Shown here: piece after piece, positions 1-4,898 of the stretch
How positions within the stretch are numbered: position 1 is the first letter of the stretch
Layout of the letters: every line of letters begins with the position of its first letter
DNA from: Lachnospiraceae bacterium
GTDB taxonomy: Bacteria > Bacillota_A > Clostridia > Lachnospirales > Lachnospiraceae
Assembly (NCBI GenBank): GCA_017613055.1
Contig: JAGAES010000091.1
Location: 1-7,630 of the forward strand
Direction: 5' to 3'
Length of the DNA: 7,630 nt
The notes under the pieces: generated by a model
Seen by the model: the letters and a program-made list of their open reading frames with translations, nothing else
What the model was told of the DNA's origin: nothing
Database searches by the model: none
Made by a program: the position numbers and the translations under genes

Positions 1-1364
1 ACCACACGCTCCATACGGGACATACCGATACGGTACTGGTTCTGCAGCAGCTCGCCGACGGCACGGATACGACGGTTTCCGAGATGGTCGATGTCATCCT
101 CGTTGCCGATGCCGTGCTCAAGGTGCATGTTATAGTTAATGGAGGCGAAGATATCCTCCTTCGTGATGTGCTTCGGAATCAGGTCAAGAATTCTCTTATG
201 AATCTCTTCGCAGATGGCGTCCTTATCGGTGAACTCGTCGAGAATCTCCTTCAGAACCGGATAGTAAACGAGTTCGGTGATTTCGAACTTCTCCTTGGCT
301 TCCGGAACGTATCCGGCAAGGTCTACCATCATGTTCGAAAGAATCTTTACGTTATGCTCTTCACCCTGAACCCATACATAAGGAATTGCCAGGTTCTGAA
401 TCTGCTCCGCAAGTTCCTCGGTGGCAACGGTTCCGGCCTCGGCAAGAATCTCGCCGGTCGTCGTATCGATGACATCCTCGGCAAACTTATGACCGGCAAT
501 CCGGTTCTTCAACATAAGCTTCTTATTGAACTTATAACGGCCTACGCGGGCAAGGTCATAACGTCTCGGATCAAAGAACATGCCGTGAATCAGAGACTCC
601 GCGTTCTCCAGTGACGGGGGCTCACCGGGACGGATCTTTTTATAGAGTTCCAGAATACCGCTCTTGTAATCGTCGGACGGATCCTTCTGGAAGGTTGCTT
701 CCAGTTTCTTCTCTTCACCGAACAGTTCCCGGATTTCCTCGTTGGTGCCTACGCCGAGGGCGCGGACAAGAACGGTAATCGGAACCTTACGGTTACGGTC
801 TACGCGTACATAGAAAACGTCATTGGAATCGGTCTCATATTCAAGCCATGCGCCGCGGTTCGGAATTACGGTGCAGGCATACAGTTTCTTACCGAGCTTA
901 TCTCTTGTAATTGCATAATAAATACCGGGCGAACGAACCAGCTGGCTTACGATAACACGCTCGGCACCGTTGATAACGAATGTGCCGGTCTCGGTCATGA
1001 GCGGGAAATCACCCATGAAAATCGTATGCTCGTTGATTTCGTCGGTTTCCGTATTATGAAGACGTACTTTTACCTTCATCGGCGCGGCGTAAGTGGCGTC
1101 ACGCTCCTTACACTCATCGATCGTGTACTTGACTTCGTCCTCGCAAAGCTGATAGTCGACAAACTCCAGACTCAGATGTCCGCTGTAATCCTCAATCGGA
1201 GAGATATCCTCGAACACCTCATGAAGACCCTTTCGAAGGAACCAGTTATAGGAATCCTTCTGGACCTCGATCAGGTTCGGCATTTCGAGAATTTCCTTCT
1301 GACGCGAATAGCTCATCCGCATGCCCTTGCCGACCTTTACGGGATAAATTCTGTTTTTTACCAT
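1..1364 (-). CDS. rpoB: RNA polymerase subunit beta, N-terminal part (cut by left edge)
   Basis: This is the N-terminal 454 residues of the beta subunit of RNA polymerase, which with beta' forms the catalytic core of transcription. Translation from ATG at 1364-1362 reads MVKNRIYPVKVGKGMRMSYS and stays open to the left edge with no frameshift. Family landmarks are clear: VQKDSYNWFL near residue 34, the GTFVINGAERVIVSQLVRSP block near residues 127-146, PNRGAWLEYE, FFDPRRYDLARVGRYK, and finally DDIDHLGNRRIRAVGELLQN with SRMERV at the edge. The part present covers the protrusion and lobe; the rifampicin-resistance region, fork and C-terminus lie beyond the left edge. The start is supported by AAGGGGTG (1374-1381) nine bases upstream. 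A strong promoter and a roughly 180-nt leader lie upstream, and no rplL precedes it within the window. The identification is as secure as inspection allows. Confidence 0.98.
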   Translation of the reverse strand, partial: MVKNRIYPVKVGKGMRMSYSRQKEILEMPNLIEVQKDSYNWFLRKGLHEVFEDISPIEDYSGHLSLEFVDYQLCEDEVKYTIDECKERDATYAAPMKVKVRLHNTETDEINEHTIFMGDFPLMTETGTFVINGAERVIVSQLVRSPGIYYAITRDKLGKKLYACTVIPNRGAWLEYETDSNDVFYVRVDRNRKVPITVLVRALGVGTNEEIRELFGEEKKLEATFQKDPSDDYKSGILELYKKIRPGEPPSLENAESLIHGMFFDPRRYDLARVGRYKFNKKLMLKNRIAGHKFAEDVIDTTTGEILAEAGTVATEELAEQIQNLAIPYVWVQGEEHNVKILSNMMVDLAGYVPEAKEKFEITELVYYPVLKEILDEFTDKDAICEEIHKRILDLIPKHITKEDIFASINYNMHLEHGIGNEDDIDHLGNRRIRAVGELLQNQYRIGMSRMERV

Positions 1365-1543
1365 TGACGTTTTCACCCCTTGCTAATATTACCTATTGTG
1401 CGAAAAATGCACACATTAAGCCAATCGTACCATATTTTCCACCCTCGGTTTCCTTGGATTTCGAGGCTTTGAAAAGCGGTTGCTTTTCTCCTTTCCTTAT
1501 GGTATAATTGGTTTGATTAGGCATATAACACCACAATAGTGCA
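1365..1543 (-). promoter_or_regulatory. rpoB 5' leader with possible three-way-junction RNA
   Basis: The leader runs from the predicted transcription start near 1543 to the rpoB ATG. On the minus strand, CCAATTATACCATA (1511-1498) can pair with TATGGTACGATTGG (1434-1421): 14 positions with one G-U and one A-C mismatch. Inside this stem lie two local hairpins. One is GAAAAGC (1488-1482), loop AACC, GCTTTTC (1477-1471). The other is CCTCG (1466-1462) with CGAGG (1447-1443). A further hairpin, TGTGC (1413-1409) with GCACA (1401-1397), sits just before the ribosome binding site AAGGGGTG (1374-1381). A closing stem around two hairpins is the shape of a three-way junction, as in many regulatory leaders. 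I recognise no known riboswitch or ribosomal-protein leader. The pairing is seen in the sequence; the regulatory role is inference. Confidence 0.45.
1480..1508 (+). promoter_or_regulatory. Possible plus-strand promoter inside the rpoB leader
   Basis: On the plus strand TTGCTT (1480-1485, 3/6 match to TTGACA) is followed by 17 nt and a perfect TATAAT (1503-1508), preceded by TG in the extended -10 position (TGGTATAAT). Transcription would start near 1515 and run away from rpoB, opposite the rpoB promoter. Caution is needed because the TATAAT is the complement of one arm of the proposed leader stem (1498-1511) and may be conserved for that reason alone. Confidence 0.35.
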
Positions 1544-1549
1544 TTCTCT

Positions 1550-1578
1550 ATAGTAGCACAAGTCTTTGGGAATGTCAA
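1550..1578 (-). promoter_or_regulatory. Sigma-A promoter of rpoB
   Basis: On the minus strand a perfect -35 box TTGACA (1578-1573) is followed by a 17-nt spacer and TACTAT (1555-1550), a 5/6 match to TATAAT. The predicted start is near 1543, giving rpoB a leader of about 180 nt. This is the best promoter in the intergenic region and points at rpoB, so rpoB can be transcribed without any upstream ribosomal-protein genes. Confidence 0.82.
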
Positions 1579-1593
1579 TCTTGCATTTTCACC

Positions 1594-1622
1594 AAATCCG
1601 GAATAAATTTCCGGGTTTTTTT
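1594..1622 (+). terminator. Rho-independent terminator, plus strand
   Basis: CCGGAA (1598-1603), loop TAAAT, TTCCGG (1609-1614) forms a stem that extends outward through a T-G pair and A-T pairs, then a run of seven T (1616-1622). The T-run lies on the plus-strand side only, so it would stop rightward transcripts. No plus-strand gene precedes it. Its only apparent client is the candidate promoter at 1480-1508, which would yield an RNA of roughly 105 nt. Confidence 0.6.
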
Positions 1623-1706
1623 CTGCCTGTTTCCGCCCATTTTTGTGCTCCCCCACACTTCTTTTGGTTTTTCTGTCTTCGGGGTAAAGAGAAATCAATG
1701 GGAATT
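1623..1706. other. Intergenic stretch with no recognised element
   Basis: This stretch lies between the plus-strand terminator and the first palindrome box. It is strongly pyrimidine-rich on the plus strand, with one small inverted repeat (TGTG, CTCCCC, CACA, near 1644-1657). I see no gene, convincing promoter or known RNA in it. A degenerate box (GGTAAA at 1683) could be an eroded extra unit of the neighbouring array. Confidence 0.4.
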
Positions 1707-2133
1707 GGTATCCATTACGTAATTTCGCCGGCCTGGTACCATAAAACCTCCCGAACAATGGAACCGAATCACTGTTTTTCTGATTCAGTACCACTGTTCT
1801 GCTAATTCAGTACCACTGTTTTTCTCGGGAAATGGTACTAAATCCTCGATTCCGCCTGCTTGGTACCATTATTTTTCTCGCGTAATGGTACCACCCCCCT
1901 GTTTTCTCCGGTTTGGTACCATTACTCTTCCCGAATAATGGTACTAAACCCTGTTTTTGGGGTAGTTTGGTACCATTACTCCTCCCGAATAATGGTACCA
2001 AACCCATTTTTAGGGTAGTATAGTACCAAAAAGTCAGCAAAGAAATGGCACTGAATCCATCGAATCGAGGATTCAGTGCCAAAATGCTTCTTAAAACATG
2101 GTTCCAGATTCGGATTCCTCTGGGCTTAGTACC
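1707..2133. repeat. Array of phased GGTACC-type palindromes, period about 53 bp
   Basis: Seventeen boxes matching or close to GGTACC begin at 1707, 1735, 1760, 1787, 1809, 1834, 1862, 1887, 1915, 1940, 1969, 1994, 2022, 2047, 2075, 2100 and 2128. Except for a 22-bp duplication (1787 to 1809), steps alternate between 25 and 27-29 nt, so each pair repeats every 52-54 bp. The 25-step units are 31 nt long (box, 19 nt, box). Those at 1862, 1915 and 1969 are hairpins with 11-13-bp stems, such as TTTGGTACCATTA (1966-1978) with TAATGGTACCAAA (1990-2002). The 28-step linkers are often hairpins too, notably TGGCACTGAATCC (2046-2058) with GGATTCAGTGCCA (2069-2081). The array ends exactly at the terminator of the 626-residue gene. 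I do not recognise the family. Protein-binding array, structured RNA or an extragenic palindromic repeat are all possible. Confidence 0.85.
1783..1820. repeat. 16-bp direct repeat, local duplication in the palindrome array
   Basis: ATTCAGTACCACTGTT occurs exactly at 1783-1798 and 1805-1820, a step of 22 bp. It is the only place where the 25/28 rhythm of boxes breaks. A 22-bp tandem duplication explains the extra box at 1787 or 1809, after which the normal spacing resumes. Confidence 0.85.
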
Positions 2134-2166
2134 AAAACGGGGCTGCCGTATCGGCAGCCCCGTTTT
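2134..2166 (-). terminator. Strong hairpin terminator, possibly bidirectional
   Basis: AAAACGGGGCTGCCG (2134-2148), a 3-nt loop and CGGCAGCCCCGTTTT (2152-2166) form a perfect 15-bp stem, very GC-rich with A and T runs at its ends. It lies 21 bases past the stop codon of the minus-strand 626-residue gene (stop 2188-2190), as expected for its terminator. The symmetric A/T flanks mean it could also stop rightward transcripts. The T-run is short (four) and is followed by the last box of the palindrome array. Confidence 0.85.
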
Positions 2167-2187
2167 GCTGAAACAAGATTTGATTTA

Positions 2188-4068
2188 TCAGAAATCAATC
2201 GGAATATCGATTTCATCCGGTTCGTCAGAAGAAGCTTCCAGAACCTTCTTCAGCTGTCCGTCGATATCCTCGGGAAGAGTCTCTTCCGTTTCCTCTTCAT
2301 CATGCCGGATCGGATTGAAGAATTCATTAGCGTCCTCGTCCACATCGTAATCATCGGAAACGATATCGATGTTGATTCCGCCGTCCCCGGCAGGTTCCTC
2401 AGCAAGCGTGTTATCAAATTCATTCTCCGGAAGATTCTCCGAAACAGGCGCGGGTTCTTCCTCTGCCTGTTCCTCCCGAACAGGTGCGGGTTCTTCAACT
2501 GCAAGATTCTCCGGGATACTGCCGGTTTCTTCCTCTGCAGGCTCATCCTCCAAAGGTTCCGTCGGTGCGTTATCAAATTCCTCATCAGCGGGCTTCGCGG
2601 CTAAGTTATCGTACCCATCGCCGTCCAGCGGTCTTTCAATCTCCGGAACCGGATCCGGTTCCGCAGTTGCTCTCGGAGTGAACCACGGGAATCCAAAGAA
2701 GCCTCTCGAGGCTTTCGGTTCCTCAACGGGTTTCGGGGCCTTCTCCGGCTCTTCTTCCTCTATAGGAATCTCCGCCTCTTCCTCAGGTTCTTCCGGTTCT
2801 GCCGAGGCTTCGGGCTGTTCCGACGCTTCCGCCTCCGGCCCTTCGACAAGAATGCCGAAGCTATCCCATTCGTCTTTAAAAGAATCCTTCTCTTCTGTCT
2901 CTGGTTCTGCCGGAACTTCGGGCTCAACGGGTTCTTCGGGCTCTGCCGGAACTTCGGGCTCAACGGGTTCTTCGGGCTCTTCCGGAACATCCGGTTCTTC
3001 CGCTTCCGGTGCGGCCTGTGCCGGAATGTCTCCGATGAAGATATCGGAAAGGTCTTCCTCCGGCTCAGCGGTTATTTCAATCGGGCTCTCTTCCGGGTCT
3101 GCAGTAATCTCGGCAGAACTCTCTTCCGGTTCTTCTGTAATCTCTATCGATTTCTCAGCCGGCTCGGCGGGCGCCGTATATGTCCCGAACAAAGAGAAGA
3201 ATTCCGGCTCCTTTGGTTCTACCGGAACAGGGATTTCTTCCGCTTCTTCCGTCTCAACCGCTATGGTTATTCCTTCCGGCTCCTCAGCAGGTACATCTGC
3301 CGTTTCCACAGGAATCTCTGCCTCTTCCTCGGATTCAATCTCTATCGCAACAGACTCTTCAGTCTCATCCGCAGCCGTCTCTTCCGCAGTTTCCTCAGCA
3401 GTTTCCTCAGCGGCCTCTTCAGCCTCTCCGGCAGCCTCGATGTCCTCGGTCTCTTCAGCCTCTTCCGCAGCCTCGGTGTCCTCGGTTTCCTCAGCCACAG
3501 GCTCTTCGGTCTCCTCCTCAGTCTCCGCCTTATCCGCTTCTGCCTCTTCTTCAGCTTCCGCCTCTGCCTCAGCCGCTTCCTTCTCAATCTCCTCGACGGC
3601 CTCGGTCACGGTCTTCTCGAGCTCCTCGGCGGCTTCGGTCACGCTCTTCTCAAACTCGCCGGCCGCTTCCTCAAGCGCCTTGCCGAGTTCGGAAATCGTT
3701 CCTTCCATCCCTCCGGTAAATGAAGACACGGCGCCTTCGACGGCGTCGCCGACCTTCTTGCACAAATCCTCCGCCTCACGGAGCTTCTCCTCTTCGTCAT
3801 CGCCGAAGATATGAATGGACTTCCCGAGGTCCTCCGCCAGATCCTCAAGAGACTTGTCCTCCTCACGATCCCTGCCGAGCAGCAGCTTTACATTCAAAAG
3901 GACGCTGATGCCGAGCGCAGTTCCGAGAACCTTCACAAGTCCCATCGTGAGGGCCTTGGTGTCATCGGCTCCCTCCTGCTCTGATCCGCGTTTCCATATC
4001 TTCTCTCCGCAATACGGACAATACTTGACATCATCCGGAAAATCCGACCCGCATTTACTGCATCTCAT
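2188..4068 (-). CDS. Zinc-ribbon, single-pass membrane protein with long acidic repeat tail; function unknown
   Basis: I do not recognise this 626-residue protein. Residues 1-25 are a zinc ribbon: C3-x2-C6 and C17-x2-C20, with the CPYCG form common in cytoplasmic zinc ribbons. One hydrophobic helix spans about 39-64. Residues 70-180 look helical or coiled-coil. From about 160 to the end the chain is dominated by Glu, Pro and Ala with very few basic residues, so it is probably disordered. Aromatic islands interrupt it near 289-298 (EFFSLFGTYT) and 455-467 (RGFFGFPWFTPRA). Tandem duplications occur at 195-218 and 368-391. The start is backed by AGGAGG (4076-4081) seven bases upstream, and a near-consensus promoter and a terminator flank the gene. 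An opposite-strand serine-rich frame exists but is a compositional shadow. Roles as a scaffold, envelope linker or partner-binding protein are guesses. Confidence 0.9.
   Translation of the reverse strand: MRCSKCGSDFPDDVKYCPYCGEKIWKRGSEQEGADDTKALTMGLVKVLGTALGISVLLNVKLLLGRDREEDKSLEDLAEDLGKSIHIFGDDEEEKLREAEDLCKKVGDAVEGAVSSFTGGMEGTISELGKALEEAAGEFEKSVTEAAEELEKTVTEAVEEIEKEAAEAEAEAEEEAEADKAETEEETEEPVAEETEDTEAAEEAEETEDIEAAGEAEEAAEETAEETAEETAADETEESVAIEIESEEEAEIPVETADVPAEEPEGITIAVETEEAEEIPVPVEPKEPEFFSLFGTYTAPAEPAEKSIEITEEPEESSAEITADPEESPIEITAEPEEDLSDIFIGDIPAQAAPEAEEPDVPEEPEEPVEPEVPAEPEEPVEPEVPAEPETEEKDSFKDEWDSFGILVEGPEAEASEQPEASAEPEEPEEEAEIPIEEEEPEKAPKPVEEPKASRGFFGFPWFTPRATAEPDPVPEIERPLDGDGYDNLAAKPADEEFDNAPTEPLEDEPAEEETGSIPENLAVEEPAPVREEQAEEEPAPVSENLPENEFDNTLAEEPAGDGGINIDIVSDDYDVDEDANEFFNPIRHDEEETEETLPEDIDGQLKKVLEASSDEPDEIDIPIDF
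2906..2977. repeat. Exact 36-bp tandem duplication inside the acidic tail
   Basis: Positions 2906-2941 and 2942-2977 are identical, and a third, decayed copy starts at 2978. In the minus-strand protein this doubles a 12-residue unit (PVEPEVPAEPEE, from residue 368). Because 36 is a multiple of three, the frame is kept. Exact identity suggests recent slippage or unequal exchange. Confidence 0.9.
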
Positions 4069-4094
4069 GGCACATCCTCCTTTGAAAAAGCCTT

Positions 4095-4148
4095 CCGATT
4101 CTTCGAATCGGTTAATATATTTTAGCTTTTTTCAAGGATGTCTGTCAA
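4095..4148 (-). promoter_or_regulatory. Promoter of the 626-residue gene with a palindrome at the start site
   Basis: On the minus strand a perfect TTGACA (4148-4143), an 18-nt spacer and TAAAAT (4124-4119, 5/6) form a strong sigma-A promoter. The predicted start is near 4112. Immediately downstream lies CCGATTC, loop TTC on the plus strand, GAATCGG (4095-4111), a 7-bp-arm palindrome at +1 to about +17. It could be an operator or a stabilising 5' hairpin in the mRNA. The ribosome binding site AGGAGG (4076-4081) follows. Confidence 0.75.
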
Positions 4149-4180
4149 TAGGTTTCCGCTCAAATCGGAGCTTTTTTCCA

Positions 4181-4209
4181 TTGTAAAAAATCCCGACATA
4201 TAGTACGAT
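4181..4209 (+). promoter_or_regulatory. Promoter of the TlpA-polyferredoxin operon
   Basis: TTGTAA (4181-4186, 4/6), a 17-nt spacer and TACGAT (4204-4209, 4/6) lie 27 nt before the ATG at 4237, with AAGGAGG at 4223-4229. It is weaker than the divergent promoter facing left, whose -35 lies about 33 nt away. A regulator bound between them could affect both. Confidence 0.55.
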
Positions 4210-4236
4210 AAAGAAAGACAAAAAGGAGGCTTTATT

Positions 4237-4884
4237 ATGAAACATCTACCGAAAATGATATCGCTGATTCTGATACTTCTGCTCTGCGTGTCCGCTCTCT
4301 CCGCCTGCGGCGACGACGATTCCGGTTCCGGCTCGAAAAAACGCCGTAAAACCCCTACGGAAACCGTGAACCCGACCGGTGACCCGGACGTTACAACCAC
4401 GCCGAAGGAAGAGCGTTTCCCGAACCGTCCGAATGCCGATACCCGCACGGGAAGCCCGAAGGAACTCTCGGAAGGCGACGTGGCGCCGGAGTTTACCATA
4501 AAGATGCTCGACGGAACTTCTTTCCGCCTGTCCGACTATGACGACGGCATGGTTCTTCTCAACTTCTGGGCGACCTGGTGCGGTCCGTGTGTCAAGGAGA
4601 TGCCCGACCTCGAGCAGCTGTATTCCGGTTATTCCGGAAAAGTCGCCGTCCGCTGCATCAGCATCGGCGATGACCTTGATACCGTGAAGCAGTACGTCAG
4701 CAGTGAGAACCTCCGCAAGGATTTCATCGGATGTGCTGACGGCACGGCCGTCCCCGACTACTATCCGACCGAGTACATTCCCTACACCGTGCTCATCAAA
4801 AACGGTGTCATCGTTGCAACCTTTGTCGGAAGCCGTTCCTACAATGATTACAAAACTGTGATTGACAGTTATCTGAACCAGTAA
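4237..4884 (+). CDS. TlpA/ResA-like thioredoxin-fold lipoprotein
   Basis: This 215-residue protein is a predicted lipoprotein on the outer face of the membrane that would carry out thiol-disulfide exchange. Residues 1-24 form a lipoprotein signal: basic start, hydrophobic core, and lipobox LSAC with acylated Cys24. Residues 25-78 are a polar, Thr/Pro-rich linker. The redoxin domain begins near 79 (EGDVAPEFTIKMLDGTSFRL, typical of the AhpC/TSA-Redoxin family) and carries the active site W114-C115-G-P-C118. Pro182 in EYIPYTVL fits the cis-proline opposite the active site. Two further Cys (140 and 166) are unusual and could form a second disulfide. Start: AAGGAGG seven bases upstream. The gene is followed after 14 bases by a membrane polyferredoxin, its likely reductase partner. 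Whether it serves cytochrome maturation, peroxide removal or general protein thiols cannot be told; no cytochrome genes are in view. Confidence 0.92.
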   Translation: MKHLPKMISLILILLLCVSALSACGDDDSGSGSKKRRKTPTETVNPTGDPDVTTTPKEERFPNRPNADTRTGSPKELSEGDVAPEFTIKMLDGTSFRLSDYDDGMVLLNFWATWCGPCVKEMPDLEQLYSGYSGKVAVRCISIGDDLDTVKQYVSSENLRKDFIGCADGTAVPDYYPTEYIPYTVLIKNGVIVATFVGSRSYNDYKTVIDSYLNQ

Positions 4885-4898
4885 CAAGGAGTCTGTTC

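Noticed and set aside
1499..1544. Possible 15-codon leader peptide at the very 5' end of the rpoB transcript
   Set aside because: Its ATG (1544-1542) coincides with the predicted transcription start, leaving no room for a ribosome binding site, and it contains no run of regulatory codons.
1393..1794. Minus-strand frame of 133 codons ending just before rpoB
   Set aside because: It runs from the palindrome array through the rpoB promoter and leader, has no family features and no ribosome binding site. A shorter 44-codon version from ATG near 1526 also lacks a ribosome binding site and overlaps the paired leader segments.
1807..2082. Minus-strand reading frame of 91 codons with a repeated peptide (GLVPLFGRSNGTK type)
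   Set aside because: It is the palindrome array read as protein. The repeat period is mostly 53 bp, not a multiple of three, so the peptide repeat holds only across the one 54-bp step. No ribosome binding site or flanking gene context supports it.
1809..2105. CsrA-type decoy RNA with GGA loops
   Set aside because: Some minus-strand loops hold GGGA or AGGAG, but others do not, and the ANGGA core is not kept across units.
1707..2133. CRISPR array
   Set aside because: Periodicity is suggestive, but there is no constant repeat separated by unique spacers: boxes are six bases, the intervening segments are related to one another, and no cas gene is present.
2369..3814. Plus-strand serine-rich frame of 481 codons
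   Set aside because: It is the complement of Glu/Ala/Pro codons of the 626-residue gene. The minus strand has the zinc ribbon, AGGAGG, promoter and terminator, while this frame has none.
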